Assembly (NCBI GenBank): GCA_003116975.1
Contig: BGKB01000176.1
Coordinates: forward strand, 62,001 to 126,000
Source: Aurantiochytrium sp. KH105
Taxonomy: Eukaryota > Sar > Bigyra > Thraustochytrida > Thraustochytriidae
Length of the DNA stretch: 64,000 bases
Reading direction: 5' to 3'
In this document: in pieces, positions 9,218 to 20,161 of the stretch
How positions within the stretch are numbered: position 1 is the first letter of the stretch
Layout: every line of letters starts with the position of its first letter
The notes under the pieces: model-generated
The model's input: the letters and a program-made list of their open reading frames with translations, nothing else
Told to the model about the DNA's origin: nothing
Databases searched by the model: none
Program-made: the position numbers and the translations under genes

Positions 9218-12200
9218 TTAAGCGCACTGAAAAGCTCCTTCGATAGCACGACGTAGCAGCGTCAGCGTGGGGCCAGATGCCTCACTCGTGCGTTGCACGC
9301 GACGCCGAGCTCTTGCCAGTTCCTTGGAGAATGCTTCCACCAACTTGAGTTCCCTCAAAGCTGCCTGTGCAAGTCTGTCGAGAGGCTCCAAAGTAATATT
9401 GACGGTCTTGGTCGGAGCCACAGCTTTCAGCTCAAACTCCTCTCGCATCTCTGTGGTCACCTTTTGGCGCCACGAACGATATGCAGCTTTGGATTGAGCC
9501 AAACCCTGCTGCTTTAGCGCTTCTCGCATTCGTTTGCGAGCAGCATTTTCCGCCTCGAAAGCAAGCGTTGCCAATTCGCCTCGTGCTCGGGCCTCAGCAA
9601 TGCACCGGGCGTCTCGCGCGTATTCGCACGCTGCGCGTGAAAAACAACCAAACTCGCGCCGCGACTGAGAGCACGCACCAAGTCCCGCGCGCGCACGGAA
9701 AGTCCGCAAAAGCTCACGATTTACTTCGTCATCAGGCACAGCACCGAGAACCTTGTCATCGCGAGCGACCAAGGCATGGACGTCTTCTTCCACGTGATTC
9801 TGCAAAAGACACGTCTTTTGCTCTTCTCCCATGAGCTCACCTTGTACGCGATCAAGCATGGCAAGCAACGTAACTTGTGCTTTGAGCCGATCTCTGCGCA
9901 CGCCAAAGTCGGCGAGTCCGAATTTCCACTTTTGCAGCTGCAAGTTCCACCCTCGGATTTGCAGAATACTTACGCCATTCTCTCGGGCTGCGCGTTCCAC
10001 ATCGTGAACGAGCACACCGTGCAAGAAATCCTGAAGGTCGGCTTCAAAGCGTTTTCGGCGATCCGAAAGGTGTCGCTCAAGTCGTTGTTGTGCCTGCTCC
10101 AGCACGAACTGCCGATTCGCCTCCAGAAGCAAAAGACTTTTTTCTTTGGCACGCCCAATTGCAACAACATCCTCTTTCCAACGCTCTGCTCTTGCTGCAG
10201 CGGACCATAACGGGAGAAATGATGTCGTCAGGTCCTCGTCTGATCCGGGAAGTCGTATATTTGATCGTTTCACATCTCGCCTAAAGTGAGTGGTCATGAG
10301 CTCGCGCAAAGCAGCTTCCTTAAGTCTTAGCACGCGATGCATCCCCGAACATTGCGCTGCCGCGTCCGAGGACTTTTCATCTTGGACCGACGCAGAGACC
10401 GCAGACCAAGACGTCTTGGTGATAGCGACCATGGTTCTCTCCAGTACACGCACAAGGACGTCAGTTGCTGCCTCTCGCGCCTCGCGCTCCCGAAGAATGA
10501 CCTTGACACTAGCTGCTGCCAAGAATTCGTTTAGGGCAACCAGCGCGCGTTGCTTTTCGTACAGACGTGCAAGATTAATCCATCGCCAGCGCGCCCGTCG
10601 AGCCAGCTCGGTGTCATATAGCGAAGAACGTTTTGCGTCCAGTGTAGCTCGAGCTCGTCTCCGTGCCGCAAGCTCTGACTTTGCTGCGGCGAGTCGAGCG
10701 CGATTCCGCTGACGAACCTCTTCCTCCTTTGCTCGATATGCTGCCTCTTGCCTTGCGACCTCGGCTTTCCACCCTCGCTCTACTTCTTCGAGGTTCACGG
10801 CTACTTGGTTGGCGTCACTCAAGTCTAGGAAAGCCTGCTTTGATTCCATCAGAAAAGCATCAATCTGAGATGTGTCGACTCGAACATGGTGCACCGGGAC
10901 CTCGATCGTTCCCGCAAGAATCTCTGCATCAAACGAAGGATCATTCGTGAGCACGTGCACGGCTTGAAAGTCCACGCGTCCATTGCAGGCAATTTGAGTG
11001 AGACTCTTTTCCAGAGAATCGCTTGCAGCCAGAGAACAAAGGCTTGCAACCCAGCGCTGGGCTTCCGCGAGTCGATCAACTTCCGAAAAGTCCGAAATCT
11101 CAAAGCTTGCCTCTCCAGAGATGAGCACCAAGCGCCCTCCATGTCCAAAGACTCGAGCGCCATGATTTCCAAGAAATTCCCGCACCAGAAATTTTGCACG
11201 CGGCCAACAGTCATCGCGGAGCATTGTCGCCCCGGGGTCCAGGACAAGACAAGCAACATAGCCATGGAACTCATGGTGAAGCTGCCATGCCGGAAAGGGT
11301 GGAGATTCAAAGGGAAGCATTTCTTCGAGACCAGCACTGGCCAACAAGCTTTCCAGCGTGCCTTGATCAGCAGCAGCATCTACGTTTTCTTGTAGCAAGT
11401 GCACGGGACGCATGGGGTAATCTACAAAGATGCCGGCGTGTACCAATGTTGCGGCGCTTGGCCCTGCGCCGAGTTTTCCGCGACGCCATGCTGAATGGAG
11501 GGCCCGCCACAGCACCTTGACAGGCTCATCAAGCTCTTGACGAACACGTAAAACAAACCCATCGGCCACGCATTCTTCGACTGATACGGACACATTTTCG
11601 GCCATCACAAAGTCCAGCCAAGGTGCATTCCCGAGATCCTGGGTGAATGAAATGTGAGCGAAGTGTTGGCCTTGATGTAATACCACGTGGCCCGTCTCAA
11701 AGGGCAAATGTACCCTTTCAAGACCTGGAATGTACCCAATTTGCTGGAACGCGCGGCTTTCGAGATTCGCACGTGTCATACGCGTCCAGCGCTCGCGAAT
11801 ACTGTCGAGCTCTTCTCCATCCAAAATTAAAGAGTCGCAAACCTTGCTTGTGGTCTTCCGTGGGGCAAGACACTCGCTCACGGAGGCCGAGGCATCGCGC
11901 GGATGTGGAAGCGAAGAGCGCGATAAGTCCAAAGCCTGGATTCGAGCTGTGTGATCCATTAAAGCAAACATGACCTTGGCACGATCGAGCGCCTTTTTGT
12001 GCAAGACCGCATCTGACCGAGGATCAAATAAAACCAAGGCCTCGAGCCGCGTCTGTATCGAGGCTTGGAGAGCGACGACCCACTTGAGCTGCTTGCGAGG
12101 TCGCTTCATCGGTCTGCAGAGATCCACTGCATGAGCAGGGCCGAAGCCTGCTTTTTCGATGACTCTGTCAATGTCTAGGGTTGGCAGAACGAGCTCCCAG

Positions 12201-12544
12201 CGGTGCGACATGGATCTTGTTGGGGGCGCTAGCATTCGTGCGAGCCGCTTAGCAAGCTCTGAGAGGTCCTGATCAAGCTCTTCCCACGTACCATGAAAGC
12301 TACCGGCAAGTTTACGGCCATTGGGCAGCAAGATTACTTGCGTTGGATCTCCTTTTCCTCGCGTTTTGCCTTTGCGCCAGAGCCGCTCCAAGACAGCGAG
12401 GAGTGTACGAGGCTGCTCGCCATCATTGACGGTCTCCAAGGCCACCTTGGCAGCCCTCTTCCTACGTGCAATGCGGAGCTCTACGGCCTGGACTTCCTTG
12501 GCAACAAGAGCTCTGATCTCGTCCTGTGCTGCCGTGAGCGACAT
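9218..12544 (-). CDS. Large charged coiled-coil protein, unknown function
   Basis: A 1108-residue uninterrupted frame beginning MSLTAAQDEI. No signal peptide or membrane helix is visible. The N-terminal half (about 1-560) has a mixed globular composition with several Trp-containing segments. The C-terminal half is dominated by Arg/Ala/Glu-rich helical runs, for example around residues 575-640 and 800-1080, typical of long coiled coils. I do not recognise a named domain. A 3.3-kb stop-free frame with balanced composition and a clean ATG makes a real gene very likely. It sits between the epoxide hydrolase and the P450 cluster, all on the same strand, but spacings of hundreds of bases argue for separate transcription. 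Confidence 0.8.
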   Translation of the reverse strand: MSLTAAQDEIRALVAKEVQAVELRIARRKRAAKVALETVNDGEQPRTLLAVLERLWRKGKTRGKGDPTQVILLPNGRKLAGSFHGTWEELDQDLSELAKRLARMLAPPTRSMSHRWELVLPTLDIDRVIEKAGFGPAHAVDLCRPMKRPRKQLKWVVALQASIQTRLEALVLFDPRSDAVLHKKALDRAKVMFALMDHTARIQALDLSRSSLPHPRDASASVSECLAPRKTTSKVCDSLILDGEELDSIRERWTRMTRANLESRAFQQIGYIPGLERVHLPFETGHVVLHQGQHFAHISFTQDLGNAPWLDFVMAENVSVSVEECVADGFVLRVRQELDEPVKVLWRALHSAWRRGKLGAGPSAATLVHAGIFVDYPMRPVHLLQENVDAAADQGTLESLLASAGLEEMLPFESPPFPAWQLHHEFHGYVACLVLDPGATMLRDDCWPRAKFLVREFLGNHGARVFGHGGRLVLISGEASFEISDFSEVDRLAEAQRWVASLCSLAASDSLEKSLTQIACNGRVDFQAVHVLTNDPSFDAEILAGTIEVPVHHVRVDTSQIDAFLMESKQAFLDLSDANQVAVNLEEVERGWKAEVARQEAAYRAKEEEVRQRNRARLAAAKSELAARRRARATLDAKRSSLYDTELARRARWRWINLARLYEKQRALVALNEFLAAASVKVILREREAREAATDVLVRVLERTMVAITKTSWSAVSASVQDEKSSDAAAQCSGMHRVLRLKEAALRELMTTHFRRDVKRSNIRLPGSDEDLTTSFLPLWSAAARAERWKEDVVAIGRAKEKSLLLLEANRQFVLEQAQQRLERHLSDRRKRFEADLQDFLHGVLVHDVERAARENGVSILQIRGWNLQLQKWKFGLADFGVRRDRLKAQVTLLAMLDRVQGELMGEEQKTCLLQNHVEEDVHALVARDDKVLGAVPDDEVNRELLRTFRARAGLGACSQSRREFGCFSRAACEYARDARCIAEARARGELATLAFEAENAARKRMREALKQQGLAQSKAAYRSWRQKVTTEMREEFELKAVAPTKTVNITLEPLDRLAQAALRELKLVEAFSKELARARRRVQRTSEASGPTLTLLRRAIEGAFQCA

Positions 12545-12917
12545 CTCGACGCCTTTCTACGCACGCAGTCTCGTCCGTTTGAACAGAACGTCAAGTCAAG
12601 GCGGCCGAGTCACGCGGTGCGCCCGCCTGCATCGCAAGCCCAAAGCGAGGGCAACACCAGCCCACGTTTGCGATGGACCCTGACCTCAAGAGTCAAAATC
12701 TGGGCCCCAGGGCTGGCCTTGGGCGACAGAGTTCCCAACGGCAACTTTTGCACAACCCCAATTCGGTAAATTCCTAAAATGAGGTTAGGGAATCGCTCGC
12801 AGGTGACCAGGGCAGGCGGACTCCGTGTGAGTGCTGTGTTGGGACCTAGAGGACCAAAGTCCGTAATTTTTAGATGAGACATGAGTATATCTTATTTTAT
12901 TTGGCATACTTGTGTGC
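12545..12917. other. Spacer between coiled-coil gene and first P450
   Basis: The 370-bp gap holds the promoter of the 1108-residue protein gene and the 3' end of the first P450. A 90-codon open frame on the minus strand has no recognisable features and is not credited. Confidence 0.5.
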
Positions 12918-14488
12918 CTACGTGCGTCGCACTAGCTTGATGCGCGGAAAAGGATCGGGTACACCAATGGTAGCGATCTTGAATTTGGGCAGAGACTGGC
13001 CAGGAGGATCGAGCACAAGTTCATAACGCCGCAGAAGCTCGCAGAAGAGAGTGCGAACCTCCATCTCTGCTGCGCGCCTCCCCAGGCAAACATGTCCTCC
13101 ACGCCCAAAAGGGTCTTTACCGATGGCTCCGTCGAGCTTGGAAGTCATCGGGCAGCCCTTGCGCGCGCGAATGTTCTCGCGTAGGTATCGCTCCGGCTTG
13201 AACTCATCAGCGTCGGGAATTAGTCGCTTGTCGCGGCGCGCTTGTAGTGGCGCCAGATTCAGGGGTTGGCCAGCACGCACCAAAACCCGACTGTTGGGGA
13301 GCACAATGTCACGATCGAGAATTCGCAGACCTGCCACGGGGGCTGCGGGGTACATCCGATGCGATTCTTTGAAAAAAGCCTCCATGTACGGCATCTTTGC
13401 AGACTTTGTGAAAGGCTTATCACCACGAACATCGAGAATCTCGGCACGAAGCTTCGTCTGAGCCTCGGGATGGTAGATGAGTGCTACGAGGTTCCACTGG
13501 ATGAAGCCCATGGTTGTGCCGAGTCCGGCAGGCAAAAGGGCGCCAATGAGATGAATTAGCTGCTCTTCAGTCAGACCCTGCTTCTCGTGCAAATCCTTAA
13601 ACCACGAGTGGGTGTGTTCCTTTCTTTTGAGCATGGCTTTGACTTCAACTGCTGCAATCTCCATGATCTCATCCAGACTCTCCTCCATCCTTTTATAGCC
13701 ATTCCAGGGATGGGTAATCTTAGGCAAGAAGCTGAGGCGAATTGCCAGGTCCAAGCTTGGTCGAGTTGGATGATCTTCTTCAAGGGGGAATCGCAGGCGG
13801 GATCGGCCGAGTTGGCACTCTGGCCAAGCAATAGAGACGTGAACATGTCAAAAGCCGCGCACTGAGCCCAGCGAGGGATATCGTTCTCGTATGCTTCGAC
13901 GTGGGAAACAGCGAGACGGGCTCCTTCTTGAATGAGCGGCTCATAGGAAACCACCGCGTCCGAGTTGATGCCCACGGACAGCAGTGATCGCGAGTTTCGC
14001 CACATCTCGCCCTTCCAGAACATGTTTCTCGCATGATTATCCGCGTTGTCGCCGCCTAGCTTGGTCAAATAATCCATGAGCGGCACGATCATCGAGGTCG
14101 AGCCCCCAAGGTTCGGGTTTGCATGCTGCATGATAAAGGTGCAATCGTCTTGATCAAACACGACGAGTGTGTCACGTCCAAGAGAGTCAATCGTGCGTGC
14201 GACGCCTTGCTCACGGTGCTTTTCGTACAGCTCGAGAAGGTTCGCATTGGGGTCTCCAAGCAGACGCAGGAGCCACCACCATCCGGGGCCTTCGACCTCG
14301 CTTAGTTCAATGATGTCCTTTTGTGGATGCTCATTCTTGCTTGCCACAGCCTCTGCACTTGTGGACAGCGGGCGAGCCGTGCCGAACGGACGTACTGCGC
14401 CGAGTGAACGTGCCGCGCGCGCGGGCGAGCAGCTCGCAAGTGTGCGACGCGCGAGTGGCGCCATCAACATCGTCAGAGATGTCTTCAT
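12918..14488 (-). CDS. Cytochrome P450, mitochondrial type, with internal frameshift
   Basis: First member of a local P450 family. Reading from ATG 14488, an N-terminal presequence-like stretch (MLMAPLARRTLAS..., rich in Arg/Ala/Ser) leads into the family block GPGWWWLLRLLGDP. All catalytic landmarks are present in the 3' part: I-helix AGLGTTMG, ExxR (ESHR), FKPERYLREN and the haem loop FGRGGHVCLGRR with its Cys ligand. The two halves lie in different frames. The change falls at about 13752-13760, where the upstream frame reads LDQAW and the other frame continues LDLAIRLSF; the intact paralogue reads LDETSLQLAIR there. No GT...AG pair at the junction would make an intron. It is either a young disabling mutation or an assembly error, since the rest of the gene is undecayed. 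Confidence 0.82.
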
Positions 14489-15278
14489 TGGGCACAACCC
14501 CGCTTCCCGCTTTCCGGCAACCCGAAAGAAAGCGCGTCTTCTGGTTGAGCTGCCGGCCGTGTGCTTCTTCGCTCAGCGACCCTTGCCTGCGCTTGCTGTT
14601 CTGCTCGTCTGCTCGTCCGGCCAAGTTAGCGAATTGTCGCGTTGTTCATTTGATGTGGGAAGGGGGGAAGGGTACTCGGCCGCACGCGCGTGCGCTCTGA
14701 TTGATTGATAAAGATAAATAAATAGATAAATAAAGGTCTAAAATAATAATAGGCCTAAATGAAAAATAAAATCATAGTCGTAGGAAGAGATTCCGTGAAG
14801 GTTCACGTTGGCCTTCGATGTGTGAATCCTGCTTTCTATCTACGGGCAAGGCATTCCGAAATTTGCAATCGATGACAAAATCAGTTCCATTGCACAAAGT
14901 ACAACCGTTGTCAAGTACGTTCCGTTTTTTCCCCTCTGCCAAATCTTCCTGGCAGATAGCAAGCAACCAGAGATGATAGCAGAAGTAGCTAGAGGTAGCA
15001 GAGATGTAAGCGGAAGGAAAGTTTCTCGCGACAGCAAGTATTAGAGAAGGGGCTTGTCCGCTCTGTAAAAGGTAGATCTCAAGAGAAATTCGACATGAAC
15101 GGAACTGATTTTGATGTTGTAAATTATTCATTTTGCTGAAGGCCTTCTCCACTTTGTGAGGTCTTTGCGCGTGCACAAGAACACGAGCTTGCCACGTGAT
15201 TCATGTGCTATATTGTTGCACTTGAAATCAAGGGTGAAGGAGCTTCATTGATCCTGAATTCCTCCAAAGCACTTGACT
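14489..15278. other. Spacer between first and second P450
   Basis: AT-richer DNA (notably 14700-15240) with an AAATA-type tract at about 14710-14770. It holds the presumed promoter of the first P450 on its left and the 3' region of the second on its right. No gene is seen. Confidence 0.55.
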
Positions 15279-16814
15279 TTAGATACGAACAAGCTTGATC
15301 TTGGGCATCGGGTTTGGAAGAAGAATGGTGGCCAGCTTGGTCTTGGGCTTTTCCTGGTCGACAGGATCGAGCACGAGCTCATAATTGCGAATAACTTCGC
15401 AGAGAATCGTGCGAAGTTCGAGCTTGGCGGCGCGCTTGCCGAGACAGACGCGAGCGCCACCACCAAAAGGATCCTTGCCAATCACAGGATCCATTTTGGA
15501 GGACATGGGGCAGCCCTTGCGAGCGCGAATGTTCTCCCGAAGATAACGCTCCGGTTTGAACTCGTCCGCATCGGGATTGAACGCTGTGTCACGCGTAGCG
15601 AACGTTGGCGCCAGTTGCATTCTAGTACCAGCCGGAACTCTGACGCGAGAATTGGGCAGAACAATGTCATGATCCAGCTTGCGGAGGTTGGTAGTCGTGG
15701 TAGCCGTGTACACGCGCTCGCTCTCTCGGATGAAAGCTTCGAGGTAGGGCATTGCAATCGACTGGGTGAAAGGTTTGTCCCCGAGCTTGTCCATAATTTC
15801 GGCGCGCACCTTGGCTTGTTCATCCGGGTGAAAAGCTAGGGCCACAAGGCCCCACTGAATGAGTCCCATTGTCGTGCCCACGCCCGCAGAGAGAAGGCCA
15901 CCCATGAGGTGCACAAGCTGGGTGCGAGTAAGACCCTGCTCGTCGCGCAGATCCTTGAACCACGACTTTGGGACATCCTCTTGGTCAAAGATGCGGTCAA
16001 CCTCGGCCTGAGTAATCTCCAGGATGCGGTCGAAACTTTCCTTCATCCGCCCGTATCCATTACGCGGGCGCAGGAACCACGGGAGGATGCTGACACGAAT
16101 TGCGAGCTGCAAAGAGGTCTCGTCGAGATCGACGAGCTCCTTCATGTCAGAGGTGCAAGCCGGGTTGGCGGTGTCAATGTTCTCACCAAGCGCCAAGGCA
16201 GCAAACATGTCAAAAGCTGTGTACTGAGCCCACTTCTCGAGGTCATTAGGTGCGTAAGTTTCGATGTGACTCAAGGCCTGGCGAGCGGCGCTTTGAACCA
16301 AAGGCTCGTAGGATGCGACAGCCTCCGTGTAAATTCCAGGAGATAGCAGCCGACGCGTCTCGCGCCAGCGCTCTCCCTTGAGGGTTAGATTCAGGGGGTG
16401 ATTGCCAGCCACGTCACCGCCTACGTCCTTGAAATAATCTCGCAGCGCCCAGACCATTTCTGTGGATCCCGCCACGTTCTTGCCTTCATTCTGCATCACG
16501 TGTTTGACGTCATCCTGGTTGAAGATGACAAGATTGTCGTCGAACTGGATGTCCTTGATCCGCGCAACGCCAGCGTCGCGGTGCTCATTGTACAGGTTTG
16601 AGTACGCGACGAAGGGGTCTTGCGTCATGCGAAACAGCCACCGCCATCCCGGGCCCTTGACCTCGCTCACCTCCATGATCCTGGCCCCCTCCTCGTCCTG
16701 CGCGCCCACGTTGGCGCCAATCGCGGCGGCGGGCGCGGTCGCCTTGGTCCTCGCCCCGACCCGCCAAACCTGCCGCGGCTTGGCCGCCGCGACGCGTTTC
16801 ACGCCGCGCAGCAT
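15279..16814 (-). CDS. Cytochrome P450, mitochondrial type
   Basis: An intact 511-residue P450 from ATG 16814; the frame extends a few codons further only to a GTG. The N-terminus (MLRGVKRVAAAKPRQVWRVG) is basic and acid-free, like a mitochondrial presequence, and there is no ER anchor helix. Landmarks: GPGWRWLFR near residue 54, I-helix AGVGTT at 310-315, ExxR as ESER at 364-367, FKPERYLREN near 419 and haem loop FGGGARVCLGKRAAKLE with Cys457. The haem loop followed by LxLRTILCEVIRNYELVLDP resembles mitochondrial-clan P450s (CYP11/24/27-like), which take electrons from adrenodoxin. The substrate is unknown. It shows strong block-by-block similarity to its three neighbours, indicating local duplication. 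Confidence 0.92.
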   Translation of the reverse strand: MLRGVKRVAAAKPRQVWRVGARTKATAPAAAIGANVGAQDEEGARIMEVSEVKGPGWRWLFRMTQDPFVAYSNLYNEHRDAGVARIKDIQFDDNLVIFNQDDVKHVMQNEGKNVAGSTEMVWALRDYFKDVGGDVAGNHPLNLTLKGERWRETRRLLSPGIYTEAVASYEPLVQSAARQALSHIETYAPNDLEKWAQYTAFDMFAALALGENIDTANPACTSDMKELVDLDETSLQLAIRVSILPWFLRPRNGYGRMKESFDRILEITQAEVDRIFDQEDVPKSWFKDLRDEQGLTRTQLVHLMGGLLSAGVGTTMGLIQWGLVALAFHPDEQAKVRAEIMDKLGDKPFTQSIAMPYLEAFIRESERVYTATTTTNLRKLDHDIVLPNSRVRVPAGTRMQLAPTFATRDTAFNPDADEFKPERYLRENIRARKGCPMSSKMDPVIGKDPFGGGARVCLGKRAAKLELRTILCEVIRNYELVLDPVDQEKPKTKLATILLPNPMPKIKLVRI

Positions 16815-17811
16815 GGTCCCGGCGCCTCTCCGCACCACGAGCGTGTCCTGCTCCTCCTCCTCCTCCTCCTCCTCCTCCAGGTCGCAGGCGCAGTCGCAGC
16901 CGCGCGCCGAGGCGTTGCGGTTCTGCGACGCAGCGCCGCCCTCGAGTCGCCGCGCCCGAGCGCCCGGCCTCTATCGGCGCGCCGGGATTGCGCATTTTTC
17001 GACGGCCCGATGGACGTGCATGAGCAGCCAGTTCAGGCGGCAAGTTTGATTTTGTGAGTTTACCATACTACTCTGCCTTGCTACTGCTCGCTTGCCTGCT
17101 TTCCGCAGTCAGTGAGTGTGGAGACCGCAGTTGCAGCGAGGGAGGAGCACGCACGTGTGGGCCACAGCCAGCTGCACCTTGCTTGTGCCATCGCATGGGG
17201 ACAAGGGGACACAAGGGTGGCGGGCGCGGTCATTGGAAAGCTGCAGCTTCAACAGCAGCTTTCATAAGAGCTGATGCGGCTCTAATTCATTGCTTGCAGA
17301 ACTCGCGCCCCTGCCGAGGTGAGGCAGTGAAGAAATGGACGCCATCATCCATGAAAAGCTCGCACCTCTGTCCGCCCTCGAGAGGACCCTCTCTCGTGCT
17401 TGTAGGCAGTCAATGCCGGAGAAAGCACAGCTTCTGAGAAAGCCGACATTGGGTCACGGAGCGGGCATGCACGCAAGCATCTCTCGTGGTGGCTCTGCAA
17501 CCGAATCAAGACGATTTGTCGGCTGGCGAAAGGCCAAGGTCAGCGGATAATAGATAGGTCTGACGCGGTATTTTGCGCGATCTTTGTTCCGGGTCGCGGC
17601 TGCTGCGACTGATGCGGCCTTACTGTGCTCTTTGTGCGCAACATACACACAAAGATCAAAATGAGAAGAGATGCCTCGCACTTTGACCGGACCGGACCGT
17701 ATCGCAAGCAAAGCAGAGCAACAAACATCTATTACTAGCATAGGACTCAAGAAGAGTCTACAGCGTGATGACCTACCACGTCGCTGTCAATCACATGAAC
17801 GAAGCAAAAAA
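16815..17811. other. Spacer between second P450 and carrier gene
   Basis: Nearly 1 kb. It begins with a CTC triplet tract (about 16852-16880) just upstream of the second P450 start and continues as mixed sequence. No gene, RNA or mobile element is recognised. Confidence 0.55.
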
Positions 17812-19266
17812 CTAACTTACTACGTCAGTTGTGATCGTGAGCGCGAGAAAGGTAAAGATGGTGAGGGTGAAGAGACCAATCACGAACTGATTAATGAGCG
17901 AGAGACTGACAACCTTTGCCGGCACGATGGGCGATGTCAGCGGAACGAGACTTGCTGTTGGCATGGCAAGCTCGGTAAACAAAATGAGCAATAAGATTTG
18001 GTCCTTCGGGAAAAGATCAATGGCAGCGTACAGAAGCGCAAAACCAACAATTGGCATGATAATCATGCGGCCAGCGACAAGCCAGAACATTGTGCGCTTC
18101 GAAATACCCATGACGTCCTCATCTCCACCTAACAAGTCGCTGTAGCGCGTCTCGACGAGTTTGAGACCCATCATATTCGCAAGCGCCAATACGACAGCAG
18201 GGACAGTTCCCGGCGCAAGAAGACGCAACATGCCAACAAAGGGAGACGCTGCGGTGTCGTCACCCATTAGAAAGCTTTGCAGCGGTGGAATCATTGCAAT
18301 GAAAATACCAAGCAATTGCGCGCTAACGGCTGGTAACTTCAACGTTTGCAGCAAAAGCAGAGGAATCGACAAACCTTTGTTGCTTGGGGCCTGAGATGTC
18401 TCTGAGGAGGAGTGTGCGTCTGCTATTTGATGCGACGTCGAGCGTGGCGCGCTTTCGTCATACACTTCTGAAGATGGCGGCAAGGCAAGCTCCACCACGC
18501 CATCTTCCATCTCATGCGAAGTATACGAGGTCCCTGAAGCGGCCTGTTCGACTGGCACGGAGGCATTGTTGTTGGGAGTTTTACCCGTTGGGTGATGCGT
18601 ACCGTCCTTGTTCTCCCGGCTCAAGCGGACATCCAGATCGGAACCGGGTGCCGCAGCAGCAGCGGCGGCGGCGGCGGCGGTAGCGGCCGCAGCAGCAGCA
18701 ATCTTGCGCTCCCTCTCTTTATCGCTTGCTGAGGCAATGTTTGCGCACGCAAAGGTAAGAATGCTGGGAATGATTGTGTACAAGAAGAGATACACTTCGC
18801 CAAGCTCCTGGCACGTCTCAGCGTCCATGTAAACGGACTCTCCCTCGACCTGAAGTCGCTCGGGCTTGCGAATGGTTCCACTTGCACAAAAGGCCTGAAG
18901 AAACGCGAGCGGAAGCGCGCTGTAGTTTGTGAACGTGGCGGCAAGCACAAAGTACTTGCGAAAATAGGGCGTCGGCCTGGCCACCCACGTTAGCACAATG
19001 CCCATGACCGCGCTGATGGCGATGATGACGGCGCCCATAACCGTCATGATCCAAACCTCTGCAAAGAGTTCTTGTGAGAGACCTCCGCCCAGACGCACGA
19101 TATAAAGTGCAGGCGCGAAAAGCCTCGTCACGAGAAACGAGAGCGTTTGCGCAGACTTCTGGTCCAGCATTTCCCGACGCACGAACCAGCCGCCGACGCC
19201 CATGAGCAGGAACACCGGCAACACGGCCTGCACCGAGGTGAGGATGAGTTTCCCCACGGTCGTCAT
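17812..19266 (-). CDS. Auxin-efflux-carrier (AEC/PIN-like) family transporter
   Basis: A 484-residue membrane protein with two hydrophobic halves (about residues 8-180 and 305-480), each with four to five membrane helices, around a hydrophilic central loop. This is the architecture of the AEC superfamily (PIN, PILS and bacterial permeases). The first half has FTNYSALPLAFLQAFC, like the N-S/G-x-LP motif of the family, and the second has PAVVLALANMMG. The loop carries a poly-alanine tract (about residues 189-207, encoded by a GCC/GCA triplet repeat) and Ser/Thr-rich sequence. Members export or sequester small organic anions; auxin need not be the substrate. It is located inside the P450 cluster and on the same strand, so export of a cluster product is conceivable but unproven. 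Confidence 0.85.
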   Translation of the reverse strand: MTTVGKLILTSVQAVLPVFLLMGVGGWFVRREMLDQKSAQTLSFLVTRLFAPALYIVRLGGGLSQELFAEVWIMTVMGAVIIAISAVMGIVLTWVARPTPYFRKYFVLAATFTNYSALPLAFLQAFCASGTIRKPERLQVEGESVYMDAETCQELGEVYLFLYTIIPSILTFACANIASASDKERERKIAAAAAATAAAAAAAAAAPGSDLDVRLSRENKDGTHHPTGKTPNNNASVPVEQAASGTSYTSHEMEDGVVELALPPSSEVYDESAPRSTSHQIADAHSSSETSQAPSNKGLSIPLLLLQTLKLPAVSAQLLGIFIAMIPPLQSFLMGDDTAASPFVGMLRLLAPGTVPAVVLALANMMGLKLVETRYSDLLGGDEDVMGISKRTMFWLVAGRMIIMPIVGFALLYAAIDLFPKDQILLLILFTELAMPTASLVPLTSPIVPAKVVSLSLINQFVIGLFTLTIFTFLALTITTDVVS

Positions 19267-20161
19267 CTTCCCCGTTTCCTTCTCCAGCTTTACTCGCGTC
19301 TGACCTGCAGCTGGCTGCCTAGCTGGCCGCCCTCCCTCCCTGCTCTATCCCGGCCTTTTGCGCTGCTCCCTTCAACACCGCGCCGCGCAGCGCAGCGCAG
19401 CCCAGGAGATCGAGGCCGCTCTCGGTCGGCCGGCCGCCGCGGCGACAAATGGGCTCTGCTTGTCTCCGGCGGCGGAGACCTTGGCAAGCGAAACGAGGCG
19501 TCCGCGGCGCACAGGCAGGCAGGCAGCCCGGCCCTGACCCCAAGTCTTCCCACGACCCGAGCGAGCGAGCGGCTCCAATGTACGTAGCGCCGCGCGCAGG
19601 CGCTCTTACTCTGGTCGCTGGCCGTGAGCAAAAAGTGCGCCACAAATTCGTGCAGCGAAAACTCCCTCCCGTCCCTCTGACCGTCCCGTCTCCGTCGCTG
19701 CTGTTCGTCCTCGCGGTCTGTCTCTGCACTGCTGCTGCTGCTGCTGCTGCCTGCGCGCAGGGCTCCCTCCGCGCGGCGTGGAGTGGCCGCCAGGACCGGA
19801 CTCGCCGCCTGTCGTCCCGGGTACCGGACCGGCGTTACGGGTGGACCCGGCGAAGAGGCGAGGTTCTTCTCTCTTCGGGTTCGTTTGTCTGCCGCCACCG
19901 CGAGCGTCGCTTTTCCTCGCGTCTCTCCCCGCGTCTGACAGGAGAACTCGTGTCTCTTCTAGCCTTGCCTCGGCCCCTCGGCCCCTCGACGCCCGACGCC
20001 GAGGCCGGCGCAGGCTGCAGCTGGCCGTAGTGCAGAGCGCCCGCGAAAGAAACTGACTGAGATCTGGCCTGGTCCTTCCCGGAGGGAGGCGAGCGAAGAG
20101 ACGTCGTAGAGAATAGGGTGGCTCCCGGCGAGACCACGGAAGCAAGTTCGGACGGGGCCAA
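19267..20161. other. Spacer upstream of carrier gene
   Basis: GC-rich DNA with CTG (19725-19755) and GCGCA short repeats. It contains the probable promoter of the AEC-like gene. Open frames on both strands translate to Arg/Ser/Pro-rich low-complexity sequence and are not credited. Confidence 0.55.
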
